Below are positions 18,307-26,883 of a stretch of DNA of 64,000 nt, piece by piece. Below the pieces are notes generated by a model, which ran no database searches, was not told the origin of the DNA, and saw only the letters and a list, made by a program, of their open reading frames with translations. This DNA is from Rhodobacteraceae bacterium Water-Bin34. Its GTDB lineage: Bacteria > Pseudomonadota > Alphaproteobacteria > Rhodobacterales > Rhodobacteraceae. Location: assembly GCA_900197625.1 (NCBI GenBank), contig FZLS01000005.1, forward strand, positions 1-64,000, in the 5' to 3' direction. The position numbers were made by a program, and so were the translations under genes. The number at the start of each line of letters is the position of its first letter. Positions within the stretch are counted from its first letter, which is position 1.

Positions 18307-19356
18307 ATGCACGATTTGCATATGGGTGGCTTAGCGGCTTGGGCTCTTAAAAGAGGTGGGTCGCTCCATCCAGTATTATTACCAAAAGAAGTAACTGGTA
18401 ATGAAACTGGTATCATGAACCCGTCTATCTTTGCCCACAAAGGCAAGCTTCTTTTAAACATCAGACACATCAATTATATCCTCTATCACAGTGAGGGTAA
18501 AAAGTTTCCACATCAGTGGGGACCTCTTGTATATGTGCATCCAGAAAATGACGTAACTCTAACAACACATAATGTTATGTGTGAACTCGATAGTGCGCTT
18601 AATTTAAAGTCAGCACAAAGAGTTAATATGGCTCTTGATACTGGCAAGCCTACATGGAATTTTGTTGGTTTAGAAGATGCTCGTTTATTTGAATGGGAAG
18701 ACAAATTATATCTTTGTGGAGTACGGCGAGATGCTTATGACGACAAAGGTACAGGCCGTATGGAATTATGCCAAATTGATTTTGTAGATGGTCAATGGAC
18801 TGAGCAATCACGACATCCTATTCCAGCACCAGGCGATGATCTATCTTTTTGCGAAAAGAATTGGATGCCTATTATGGATATGCCGTATCACTTTGTTAAA
18901 TGGACTAATCCTACTCAGGTTGTTAAATTTAATATTGAAGAAGGCACAACTGAAGTTGTACATGAAGATGATTTTGAAAATCGCAAACCGTTTTCTAAAG
19001 ATTTCCGTGGTGGTTCACAAGTCATTCGTATTAATGATCAGCAACGTATGGCATTTATCCACGAAACAAATCTATTAAGAGATCCCTTTGGTCGTAAAGA
19101 TGGTGATTATTCTCATCGTATAGTAATATGGGATAATGACTGGAATTTAATACACGCTTCTCGTAAGTTCCATTTTATGGGTACATACTTTGATCATGTA
19201 TCTGGAGAAGATTATAATATTGAATTTGTTACTGGAATGACTATACATCCTGAAACTGGTGATATGCTAATATCGTTTGGTTTCCAAGATAATGCAACGT
19301 TTATTTTGAGAATGCCTCAAAAATTATTTTTAGATTTTTTAAGTGATAAGGGATAA
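18307..19356 (+). CDS. GH130-like beta-propeller glycan enzyme
   Basis: 349 residues with ggaggtgac before the ATG. It shows the pattern of GH130-type five-bladed propellers: N-P-S-I-F-A-H-K-G-K (residues 38-47), G-L-E-D-A-R-L-F-E-W (119-128), E-K-N-W-M-P-I, F-R-G-G-S-Q-V-I and A-F-I-H-E. Family members phosphorolyse or hydrolyse mannosides or other glycosides; some phage and bacterial relatives sit next to glycosyltransferases. Here it is first in a three-gene sugar block. Which glycan it handles, and whether it is catalytic, cannot be read from sequence. Confidence 0.72.
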   Translation: MHDLHMGGLAAWALKRGGSLHPVLLPKEVTGNETGIMNPSIFAHKGKLLLNIRHINYILYHSEGKKFPHQWGPLVYVHPENDVTLTTHNVMCELDSALNLKSAQRVNMALDTGKPTWNFVGLEDARLFEWEDKLYLCGVRRDAYDDKGTGRMELCQIDFVDGQWTEQSRHPIPAPGDDLSFCEKNWMPIMDMPYHFVKWTNPTQVVKFNIEEGTTEVVHEDDFENRKPFSKDFRGGSQVIRINDQQRMAFIHETNLLRDPFGRKDGDYSHRIVIWDNDWNLIHASRKFHFMGTYFDHVSGEDYNIEFVTGMTIHPETGDMLISFGFQDNATFILRMPQKLFLDFLSDKG

Positions 19357-19360
19357 TCGT

Positions 19361-20587
19361 ATGAAAATGAATTTACAACTTTTAAATGATGTAGTACTAG
19401 ATTACGATAATCCAGATAAAGTATATGCGTTAGCTCGAGAATACGATAGATTAGAACAAGGATCAGGCGCGTTTAGTTTTTACTTACGTGCTGCTGATAT
19501 GTCACCCGGAAAAACATTCGAAGAAAAATGGCTTCAATATAAATCAATAATCTTTTCTGCATTCATCTATAAAAGAAATAGGAATCGCCAGCTAAGTGTT
19601 GAAGGGCTACTTAAAATTGCTATTGAAACATTACCTGAAAGACCAGAAGCTTATTACTTTCTTGCACAAGAAAAAAGAGAAAGAGATGATTGGCGTGAAT
19701 GCTTAATGTATTCAAAGATTGGTATTACTAATATTGCTGATAAAGCACCCGACAGAGATCTACCGTATCCAGGCGACATGGCATTACGTTTATTATATGC
19801 TCGCGCTAAGTGGAAAACCGATGGTAGAGATGAATCTAAAAACCTTGCATTTGATATTAGATATAAGTCAAGACTCAGAGCTGATGATCTTCTAGAAGCT
19901 GATACATTACTAAGAGAGCACGGCTACCCAAGTACATTACCTTACACACCAGAATTATTAGATCGTTATAAGTTTAAGTTTGATGGTATAGAAAATATTG
20001 AAACAAACTATTCTCGCCATTTTCAAGATATGTTTGTATTGTCTGTATTGGACGGTAAGCGTAATGGTACGTTTGTAGAGATTGGATCAGGTCACCCAAC
20101 ACTATTTAATAATACAAAATTATTAGAAGAAGAGTTTGATTGGAAAGGTGTATCCGTTGATAATTCAGAAAGATTTGCTCATATATTCTCAAGAGAAAGA
20201 AACACTACAATGATTTTTGCTGATGCAGCTACTTCTAATTATGAAGGATTGTTTAAGCAGCATTGCCTTGAAGAACATATTGATTTCTTACGTATTAATG
20301 CCGAAGGTGCTTCAATTGCTGCTCTTAATCAAATACCGTTCGCAAAACACGAGTTTGGTATTATTCAATTCCAACATAACGCGTGTTGGTGGGGTGAAGA
20401 GATTAGAGAAGAATCTCGTAAGAAACTTCAAGAAATTGGATATGTATTATTAGTACATGATGTTGCAGTTGACGGCAGTCAAAATTACGAAGATTGGTGG
20501 GTACATCCAATGCACGCTAACCGTAAGAAGCACATGCAATCTAATAAAATTAATTTCGCTTGGAATTATATGATGGAGCAACTATAA
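19361..20587 (+). CDS. TPR-like plus FkbM-type methyltransferase
   Basis: 408 residues from 19361 (aaggga 7 bases upstream). The N-terminal 210 residues are helical and resemble TPR-like repeats (Y-Y-F-L-A-Q-E-K-R-E-R-D-D-W-R-E-C-L). The C-terminal half has an FkbM-like Rossmann methyltransferase core: G-T-F-V-E-I-G-S-G-H-P (SAM loop), W-K-G-V-S-V-D-N as strand 2, and I-D-F-L-R-I-N-A-E-G-A. FkbM enzymes often methylate sugars. It lies between a glycan propeller and a nucleotidyltransferase, so sugar methylation is the favoured role. Confidence 0.75.
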   Translation: MKMNLQLLNDVVLDYDNPDKVYALAREYDRLEQGSGAFSFYLRAADMSPGKTFEEKWLQYKSIIFSAFIYKRNRNRQLSVEGLLKIAIETLPERPEAYYFLAQEKRERDDWRECLMYSKIGITNIADKAPDRDLPYPGDMALRLLYARAKWKTDGRDESKNLAFDIRYKSRLRADDLLEADTLLREHGYPSTLPYTPELLDRYKFKFDGIENIETNYSRHFQDMFVLSVLDGKRNGTFVEIGSGHPTLFNNTKLLEEEFDWKGVSVDNSERFAHIFSRERNTTMIFADAATSNYEGLFKQHCLEEHIDFLRINAEGASIAALNQIPFAKHEFGIIQFQHNACWWGEEIREESRKKLQEIGYVLLVHDVAVDGSQNYEDWWVHPMHANRKKHMQSNKINFAWNYMMEQL

Positions 20588-21348
20588 TGAAACCAGTATT
20601 AATAACGGGAGGATTCGATCCTATCCATTCAGGACATATCGCATATATGAAAGCGGCCAAAGAACTGGGGTCTATTCTATACGTTGGTGTAAATTCTGAT
20701 GAATGGTTAACTCGTAAGAAAGGTCGTCCGTTTATGTCACTCGAAGAAAGAATGGCAATTATTAAAGAGATTGGTTGTGTAGGACACGTATTCTCTTTTA
20801 ATGATGACGACGATACGGCTATTAATGCTATTGAATATGTAAAACATTCCGCTCCTCGTGGCGCTGAAATTATCTTTGCAAACGGCGGAGATCGTACAAA
20901 AGGTAATATCCCCGAAATGTTTAGTGGCGGAGATCAAGTAAAATTTGTGTTTGGTGTTGGTGGAGATGATAAAAAGAATAGCTCATCTTGGATTTTAAAA
21001 GAATGGGATAAGCCAACTACTCAAAGACTGTGGGGAAAGTACAGAGATTTAGATTCTAATGGTCATTGGAAAGTAAAAGAGTTATCTATTGATGTGGGTA
21101 AGTCTTTATCAGACCAGCAACACTTTAAAAGATCTGAACATTGGCACATTGTTGATGGTACTTTGGAGATGAATCTTGAATTTGCTGACGGAACCACTAC
21201 ATCTAACATATATAAAACTGGTAGTAGTATCGATATTCCAATAAATACATGGCATAAAGCAACTAATGTTGGTAGCTGTCCTGTAAAGGTTATCGAAGTT
21301 TGGATGGGATACGAACTATCTGAAGAAGATATAGAAAGAAGATCTTAG
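20587..21348 (+). CDS. Nucleotidyltransferase-cupin fusion (sugar nucleotide type)
   Basis: 253 residues; the ATG overlaps the previous stop (TAATG). Residues 1-140 form a cytidylyltransferase fold: G-G-F-D-P-I-H-S-G-H with the HxGH nucleotide-binding motif, and a downstream N-S-D-E-W-L-T-R-K-K-G-R-P. Residues 155-253 form a cupin like the C-terminal domain of type II mannose-6-phosphate isomerase: H-F-K-R-S-E-H-W-H-I-V-D-G-T and I-P-I-N-T-W-H. The combination suggests synthesis of an activated sugar or polyol for a virion or host-surface glycan. Confidence 0.82.
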   Translation: MKPVLITGGFDPIHSGHIAYMKAAKELGSILYVGVNSDEWLTRKKGRPFMSLEERMAIIKEIGCVGHVFSFNDDDDTAINAIEYVKHSAPRGAEIIFANGGDRTKGNIPEMFSGGDQVKFVFGVGGDDKKNSSSWILKEWDKPTTQRLWGKYRDLDSNGHWKVKELSIDVGKSLSDQQHFKRSEHWHIVDGTLEMNLEFADGTTTSNIYKTGSSIDIPINTWHKATNVGSCPVKVIEVWMGYELSEEDIERRS

Positions 21349-21371
21349 TATTATTTTAAAGGTCATACCTT

Positions 21372-21400
21372 ATTATACCACGGCTATCAAAGGTTGTCAA
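21372..21400 (-). promoter_or_regulatory. Consensus sigma70 promoter on the minus strand, antisense to the sugar genes
   Basis: Read leftward: TTGACA (21400-21395), 17 bases, TATAAT (21377-21372), preceded by TGG as an extended -10, with an A-tract upstream of the -35. It matches the cassette used in the 41-60 kb region, but the genes to its left are all on the + strand. Confidence 0.7.
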
Positions 21401-21409
21401 CTGTTTTTT

Positions 21410-21417
21410 TATAAATA
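21410..21417 (+). promoter_or_regulatory. Late promoter TATAAATA
   Basis: Exact late element 37 bp before the next ATG. It overlaps the upstream A-tract of the opposing minus-strand promoter. Confidence 0.8.
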
Positions 21418-21454
21418 CCTATAAATTAATCTATTTTAAACAAAGGAGACGATG

Positions 21455-21862
21455 ATGGCTTTTCAGTTATCAGTAGCAGCAAGAAACGCTACCCTAGCCG
21501 CGATCGAAACAGAAATTGGTGTAAACCCTATCTTAACTATTTCAACTGGCTCAAAACCTGCCGATGCTGCAACAGCTAACACAGGTACGGTTCTAGCGAC
21601 AATGGTTTTACCAAGTGATTGGTTAGGTGCCGCTACTTCTGGATCTATTGCATTATCAGGTACTTGGCAAGACTTATCAGCTGATGATTCCGGTACTGCT
21701 GGTTATTTCAGATTGCACAACAACGCTGGCACAGAATGTCATATGCAAGGTTCTATTAGTGCTACGGGTGCTGGTGGAGATATGCAATTAGATAATACTA
21801 ATATTGCAACAGGTCAGCAAATTAATATAACCACATTTACGATCACTGCTGGTGGGGCTTAA
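21455..21862 (+). CDS. Probable virion protein, 135 residues
   Basis: The start is taken at the second ATG (21455) because aaaggag is 6 bases upstream; the ATG at 21452 is only 3 bases away. Ala/Thr/Gly-rich and beta-rich, with the pattern A-A-T-S-G-S-I-A-L-S-G-T-W-Q-D-L-S-A-D-D typical of small phage structural proteins. A late promoter precedes it and structural genes follow. Specific role not recognised. Confidence 0.68.
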   Translation: MAFQLSVAARNATLAAIETEIGVNPILTISTGSKPADAATANTGTVLATMVLPSDWLGAATSGSIALSGTWQDLSADDSGTAGYFRLHNNAGTECHMQGSISATGAGGDMQLDNTNIATGQQINITTFTITAGGA

Positions 21863-21884
21863 CTTTAACATAAGGTAAAGCCAC

Positions 21885-22472
21885 ATGTCTGCAAATGGTG
21901 CGGTTACAACAACAGTAGATTTTACATATTTTGGCGGTGGTTACGTCCAAGTATCTGGAGAAGTATCGGGTGTAATTGGTACTTCTTTTGTATTTGATGG
22001 TGTTGCTCCAATCTATGGCGAAATTCAACCCGTTACTATTGACTTTGGTTTTAGTGCAGGCGTTGAAACACCTACGATCTATGCTACAGCAGATGTTGGC
22101 TTTGATTTTGCCTCATATTCCTTTATTGAGTTTGGTGTACAGCGATATGCATCTGTCGCAAATAACGTATTATTTGACTACACCGCAAACTCATCTGGTT
22201 ATGTTACAACACACGTTAACTTTAATCCTACATTAGACTTTACGCTCGATACCAACCTATACATATTTTCTTTAGGTGATGGCTCGGGCACGTTTTCATT
22301 TGATATCGAAAGTCTAGGTTATAATATATCTACCAGAGAATATTCAAAAACTGGTGGAAACTATGTTTCTTTTGATGGAATTGACAAAAATGCAACAAAT
22401 GTGATCAATCCAACAAACGGAATTAAATTACTCAACAACGGAATATCGAAAGCTGAGATTCTACAGACATAG
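21885..22472 (+). CDS. Probable virion protein, 195 residues
   Basis: Beta-rich, acidic and aromatic protein with many alternating Y/F, G and T residues. No Cys and no membrane segment. It starts 22 bases after the previous gene with aaggtaaag before the ATG. The composition suggests a decoration or fibre-like component. Its place between late promoters and neck genes supports a structural role; no family recognised. Confidence 0.65.
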   Translation: MSANGAVTTTVDFTYFGGGYVQVSGEVSGVIGTSFVFDGVAPIYGEIQPVTIDFGFSAGVETPTIYATADVGFDFASYSFIEFGVQRYASVANNVLFDYTANSSGYVTTHVNFNPTLDFTLDTNLYIFSLGDGSGTFSFDIESLGYNISTREYSKTGGNYVSFDGIDKNATNVINPTNGIKLLNNGISKAEILQT

Positions 22473-22481
22473 TTTACTTTT

Positions 22482-22500
22482 AATAAATATCTAATAAATA
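22482..22500 (+). promoter_or_regulatory. Two variant late elements AATAAATA
   Basis: AATAAATA at 22482-22489 and again at 22493-22500, 24 bp before the next ATG. The first base differs from the T4 consensus. Confidence 0.42.
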
Positions 22501-22524
22501 AAAGTATAACTCGGAGATAAACAA

Positions 22525-22857
22525 ATGGCGGCTAGCTTTTACATAAAACAAAACGATACTGCACCGTCTATTGAAGCAGGCCTTACAGATTCTAATGGTA
22601 GAACTAAATCTATGGCTAACGCTTCTGCAGTCGTGTTTCACATGCAAGACGAGAATGGTAACGTTCTTATCGAAGACGGTGTTGGAACTATTAAAAATCC
22701 TGCAAAAGGAATCGTTGCATACGATTGGCAAGCTGGTGATACTTCAAACACTGGCATTCATAGTGCTGAGTTCCAAATAACATATAATAATGGTCAAATC
22801 GAAACGTTCCCTAATACTGGTTACATTAAAGTAATCGTTAAAGACGAATTGGCTTAA
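22525..22857 (+). CDS. BppU-like N-terminal domain protein
   Basis: 110 residues with cggag 9 bases upstream. The sequence F-Y-I-K-Q-N-D-T-A-P-S-I-E-A, V-V-F-H-M-Q-D, A-Y-D-W-Q-A-G-D-T and F-Q-I-T-Y-N-N-G fits the BppU N-terminal immunoglobulin-like domain (baseplate upper protein). Such domains attach receptor-binding parts to tails or heads. Here it stands alone just before gp13, so it may be a neck or whisker attachment module. Confidence 0.7.
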   Translation: MAASFYIKQNDTAPSIEAGLTDSNGRTKSMANASAVVFHMQDENGNVLIEDGVGTIKNPAKGIVAYDWQAGDTSNTGIHSAEFQITYNNGQIETFPNTGYIKVIVKDELA

Positions 22858-22869
22858 AGGAAAAATACA

Positions 22870-23613
22870 ATGGCACAACCACAATCAAGAGAAGAATTTA
22901 AAGATTATTGTTTAAGAAAAATCGGTGCACCAGTAATCGATATTAATGTTTCTGAAGAACAGGTTGAAGATCGTGTAGATGAAGCTGTATCTTTTTGGAG
23001 AGATTATCATTACAACGGCAGCCAATTAGTATATCTTAAGCACCAATTAACAGCCCAAGACGTAGAAAACGGATATATTAACTTACCACAAAAGCTCCTT
23101 GGTATTTCAAGAATATTCCCACTCGATACTTCTATTTCAACAGGTAGTGGTATATTCAATGTAAATTATCAATTCGTTTTAAATAACCTGAATGATCTTA
23201 CAGGATATACAATTCAAAATTACTATATGACGATGTCGCATTTAACTTTCTTGCAAGAATGGCTTGTAGGTAAACCGCTTATTCGTTATAACAAACACGT
23301 GAATAAACTTTATATCGATGCTGGTAAAGCATCTTTACGTGAAGGTAAGTATATTATTATTGAAGCATACGACGTCGTTGATGAAGATGCTTATCCTGAC
23401 GTATTTGGAGATCGTTGGTTACAAAACTATGCTACGGTTCTTATCAGAGAACAGTGGGGTTTAAACCTAACTAAATTTACAAACATGCAGTTGGTAGGTG
23501 GCGTAAGCTTTAACGGAGAGCAAATTTTGCAGGAAGCAAGAGCTGAAAGAGAAAAAATGGAAGAAGAAGCAATACGGTCTCTTCAACCTCTCACGTATAA
23601 TTTCATTGGATAA
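22870..23613 (+). CDS. 13: gp13-like neck (head completion) protein
   Basis: 247 residues, shorter than T4 gp13 (309). R-E-E-F-K-D-Y-C-L-R-K-I-G-A-P-V at the N-terminus and V-D-E-A-V-S-F-W-R-D-Y-H are typical of gp13 of marine T4-like phages. It joins gp14 in the collar that closes the packaged head and receives the tail. gp14 follows three bases later, the conserved order. aaaggaaa precedes the ATG. Confidence 0.9.
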   Translation: MAQPQSREEFKDYCLRKIGAPVIDINVSEEQVEDRVDEAVSFWRDYHYNGSQLVYLKHQLTAQDVENGYINLPQKLLGISRIFPLDTSISTGSGIFNVNYQFVLNNLNDLTGYTIQNYYMTMSHLTFLQEWLVGKPLIRYNKHVNKLYIDAGKASLREGKYIIIEAYDVVDEDAYPDVFGDRWLQNYATVLIREQWGLNLTKFTNMQLVGGVSFNGEQILQEARAEREKMEEEAIRSLQPLTYNFIG

Positions 23614-23616
23614 AAA

Positions 23617-24297
23617 ATGGCAACGAATGCATACTTTAGGAATTACGACAATTTCAACGAGCAGAATTTAATTGATGATCTAGTAATAGAATCAATTAAA
23701 ATGTATGGCGTTGACGTTAAATACCTAAGTGGTAAATTTAACAATGTCGATGATGTCTTTAACGAAGACGATACACCTCTATATGATGAGATGTATGGCT
23801 TTGAAGTATATGTCAAAAATGTTGATGGCTTTGAAGGTGAGGGTGATTTCCTATCTAAGTTTGGTTTACAAATTCGAGATCAGGTTACATTCACAGTTGC
23901 TATACGAACGTTTGAAAGATACGTTACCCGTAAGGATACAGAAAAAGTCCGCCCAAGAGAAAACGATATCATTTGGTTGCCACTTAATCAGAAAATGTAC
24001 AGAATTACTTACGTAGAACATGAGGCTGTATTCTATCAATCTGGTAAGTTACAAACTTATGATATTAAATGCGAACTCATGGAGTTCTCAAACGAAAGAT
24101 TCGACACAGGCCGATACGAAATCGATCATTACTTTGATGATATTAAATCTACGACCGACGTTGTACAAACACTTGAAGACGTTGCTAATAACGATCCTAT
24201 CGCTCAAAACTTTGAGTTTGAAAAACTTGCAGATGATATATTAGACTTTTCTGAGGTTGATCCATTTAGTGAAAATCTTAGCATAGAGGATTCATAG
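23617..24297 (+). CDS. 14: gp14-like neck protein
   Basis: 226 residues (T4 gp14: 256). N-A-Y-F-R-N-Y at the N-terminus and a beta-rich core with D-I-I-W-L-P-L-N-Q-K-M-Y-R-I-T-Y-V-E-H are characteristic of gp14 in this phage group. The C-terminal 50 residues are acidic. It binds gp13 to form the neck. The next gene (gp15) starts one base after the stop, so neck and tail-completion proteins are co-translated. Confidence 0.9.
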   Translation: MATNAYFRNYDNFNEQNLIDDLVIESIKMYGVDVKYLSGKFNNVDDVFNEDDTPLYDEMYGFEVYVKNVDGFEGEGDFLSKFGLQIRDQVTFTVAIRTFERYVTRKDTEKVRPRENDIIWLPLNQKMYRITYVEHEAVFYQSGKLQTYDIKCELMEFSNERFDTGRYEIDHYFDDIKSTTDVVQTLEDVANNDPIAQNFEFEKLADDILDFSEVDPFSENLSIEDS

Positions 24298-24298
24298 A

Positions 24299-26386
24299 AT
24301 GGCAATTGCAAATTACTTTTATAACGAGACTACACGAAGATACGTTGCGCTATTCGGTACTTTATTTAATCAAATAAAAATTGAAAGATCAGATAATGCT
24401 GGCAATAACGTGCAATCAATGATTGTACCATTGTCTTATGCACCAGCTCAAAAAGTTCTTTCAAGATTGAGAGATGATCCCGATCTATTAAACAGTAGAA
24501 AGACTGCAATAACACTTCCACGCATGTCTTTTGAAATTACGAGTTTAAACTATGATCCACAAAGAAAGATTGGATCTACTCAAAAGATGGTTAAAACAGC
24601 AAAAGCAGAGTCTGATGCATCTCGTAACTTTGTACATAGTTCGGTACCATACAACGTAGAATTTTCATTGTACATTATGACTAAGTATAGTGAAGATGCT
24701 ACAAAGATCTTAGAACAAATTATTCCATTCTTTACTCCTGATTGGACTGTTACGGCGAAGATGGTTAACGATTTAGATCCTATCGACATTCCAATTGTAT
24801 TGAACTCAGTGACTACTGAAGACCTTTACGAAGGTGATTATGAATCACGACAAACTGTTCTATACACACTAACTTTTACTTTAAAAGGTTGGTACTTTGG
24901 ACCAGAGAAGAAACAAAAAGTAATTAAGTTCATTGACATAGATATGATGACCGACTCGGCATCTAACGCACCTCGCCAAGAAGGTGTTACAATTAAGCCA
25001 GGACTAGATTCAAACGGTAATCCATTAACAGAAGATGGTGTGGGTGCAACCGCAACTGCAGTTCTTGATAATGGATCAGTAGGCGGAGTTATCATTACAA
25101 ATGATGGTGAAAACTATAACGCTAATAACGATATATCAATATCTATTGCAGCTCCGGATGCTTTAGATGCAGATATTTCAGCCGTAATTACTAACACAAC
25201 CATTGGTTCTATTGCAATAAACGAGGCTGGCGGGTTTTATTCTTCACCTCCTAATATCTCTATTACCGCTCCAGACCTACCTGCTACGACTGCTGAGGCC
25301 ACTCAGGTGCTCACAGATGGTGTTATAACAGGAATAGATGTATCTAATGGCGGAACATATTATAGTTCTGGCACAATCACAATATCAGAACCACCAGCTC
25401 AATCTCCATATGTTAAGTTTGGAGATGATGCTTTATATCACGACGACCATGCAGACACGACATTCCTACACACGACAGGAATTAATCTTGTTACTGCTGG
25501 ATCTGGTTTTGAAATAGATTTCTGGATATATCCAACAGAATTTAATGCCGCGGATTCTCACGTAATACATTTTCCCGGCACTACAATGAGAATAGAATTA
25601 GAAGCAGACGGTGAAGCAGTTTATAGACCTAACTTTAACGCAGCTCCTACAAGATCAAACGAACAATTAAATCTTAACGAATGGAACCATTGCCGAATTG
25701 AACACGTTGGTACTGTTACTAGATGGTGTGTTAACGGAGTAGCAGATACAGGTGGTACTGGTCCTCAAGGATTTATTCTTGGAGGTGGTGCAACTATTAA
25801 CGCCGGTTCAAGATCAGCAGGCGAAAAGAGTTTCCTCGGCGCTTTAGATAATATAACATTAAGCGTACGTTCAGCGTTAACACCAGCAGGTTCATACACA
25901 GTACCAACGTCACCAACATCTGGCGATGATTATACTGGCAACTTCGATAAAGATATTGCTACAGCCGATCTCGTAATTACTGACGGTGAAGTTACTGCAG
26001 TTACAATGAGTAATGGCGGTGCTAGGTATGACGCTAATACAGTTATTACAATATCAGCTCCGGATGGAACTCCATCTACATTCCAAGCATCAGCTACTGC
26101 TGTTCTTGTTAACGGGGGAGTAGATTCAGTAGTGATAAATAATAATGGGAAGTTCTATTCCACGGCAAACGTTACTATCGATTCAGTTGTTGCTAACACG
26201 GCTACTGCTGAAGTTGTAATTGACGGAACAGATCAAGTCGGTTCGATAAATATAACGAATGCTGGCTCTGGATATAGAACAACTCCTGCAGTTACAATTG
26301 GTGGACCAGCAGCAACATCAGTTCCATATACACAAATTGAATTTGATGATGACTGGGGTATTATTACAATATTTGAGGATGAATAA
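24299..26386 (+). CDS. 15: gp15-like tail completion protein with inserted repeats and LamG-like domain
   Basis: 695 residues; T4 gp15 is about 270. Residues 1-245 and the last 20 (Y-T-Q-I-E-F-D-D-D-W-G) look like gp15, the hexameric cap of the tail tube and sheath. Between them are six repeats of about 35 residues (A-x-V-x-x-G-x-V-x-x-I-x-I-x-N-x-G-x-x-Y), three before and three after a LamG/concanavalin-like domain at about 370-525 (E-I-D-F-W-I-Y-P, N-E-W-N-H-C-R-I-E, S-F-L-G-A-L-D-N-I). The insert would project from the neck and might bind glycans. No frame break is seen. Confidence 0.88.
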   Translation: MAIANYFYNETTRRYVALFGTLFNQIKIERSDNAGNNVQSMIVPLSYAPAQKVLSRLRDDPDLLNSRKTAITLPRMSFEITSLNYDPQRKIGSTQKMVKTAKAESDASRNFVHSSVPYNVEFSLYIMTKYSEDATKILEQIIPFFTPDWTVTAKMVNDLDPIDIPIVLNSVTTEDLYEGDYESRQTVLYTLTFTLKGWYFGPEKKQKVIKFIDIDMMTDSASNAPRQEGVTIKPGLDSNGNPLTEDGVGATATAVLDNGSVGGVIITNDGENYNANNDISISIAAPDALDADISAVITNTTIGSIAINEAGGFYSSPPNISITAPDLPATTAEATQVLTDGVITGIDVSNGGTYYSSGTITISEPPAQSPYVKFGDDALYHDDHADTTFLHTTGINLVTAGSGFEIDFWIYPTEFNAADSHVIHFPGTTMRIELEADGEAVYRPNFNAAPTRSNEQLNLNEWNHCRIEHVGTVTRWCVNGVADTGGTGPQGFILGGGATINAGSRSAGEKSFLGALDNITLSVRSALTPAGSYTVPTSPTSGDDYTGNFDKDIATADLVITDGEVTAVTMSNGGARYDANTVITISAPDGTPSTFQASATAVLVNGGVDSVVINNNGKFYSTANVTIDSVVANTATAEVVIDGTDQVGSINITNAGSGYRTTPAVTIGGPAATSVPYTQIEFDDDWGIITIFEDE

Positions 26387-26883
26387 TGAGCGACGAAAAG
26401 ATTTCTTCTGCACTTGGCATCAGGCCAATGTCAGAAATTGATGAAGATGAAAAGCAAGAGCAAGTACCTACAGTAATACCTGCTGTTAAAAACGAGGTTG
26501 CTGAAGCATCACCTCAATTGCCTGCTGTTTTATCTGACGTTGAAAAAGAGAATTTAGAAGACATTGAACATGTCCGTCAAAACGTCGCTGAAGTTATAGA
26601 AACTGGTAAAAGTGCTATGGAAGAAATGTTAGAAATAGCCAAGCAATCAGAACAGCCTCGAGCATTTGAAGTAGTTTCTACTTTAATGAAAACATTATTA
26701 GATGCTAACAAAGATTACGCTGATATATCTACTAAAAAGAAATTTGCTAAAGAAGAAATAAACGAGCCTAAAGAAGCAGCGGGCGGTAACACAGTTACTA
26801 ATAATAATCTCATTGTATCGACATCAGATCTTCTCAGAATGTTAAAAGATCAGGAAGATGATAAAGGTGTAATTGATGGGTGA
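26386..26883 (+). CDS. 16: gp16-like small terminase
   Basis: 165 residues, nearly the length of T4 gp16 (164). The central helical segment (E-H-V-R-Q-N-V-A-E-V-I-E-T-G-K-S-A-M-E-E-M) and the position immediately before gp17 identify it. It forms a ring that regulates cutting and packaging by the large subunit. It starts on the last base of gp15 (TAATG) and overlaps gp17 by 8 bases. Confidence 0.88.
   Translation: MSDEKISSALGIRPMSEIDEDEKQEQVPTVIPAVKNEVAEASPQLPAVLSDVEKENLEDIEHVRQNVAEVIETGKSAMEEMLEIAKQSEQPRAFEVVSTLMKTLLDANKDYADISTKKKFAKEEINEPKEAAGGNTVTNNNLIVSTSDLLRMLKDQEDDKGVIDG

Noticed and set aside
20737-20937. Minus-strand frame that could be served by the antisense promoter at 21372
   Set aside because: No ribosome site, composition typical of a shadow frame, and more than 400 bases from the promoter.
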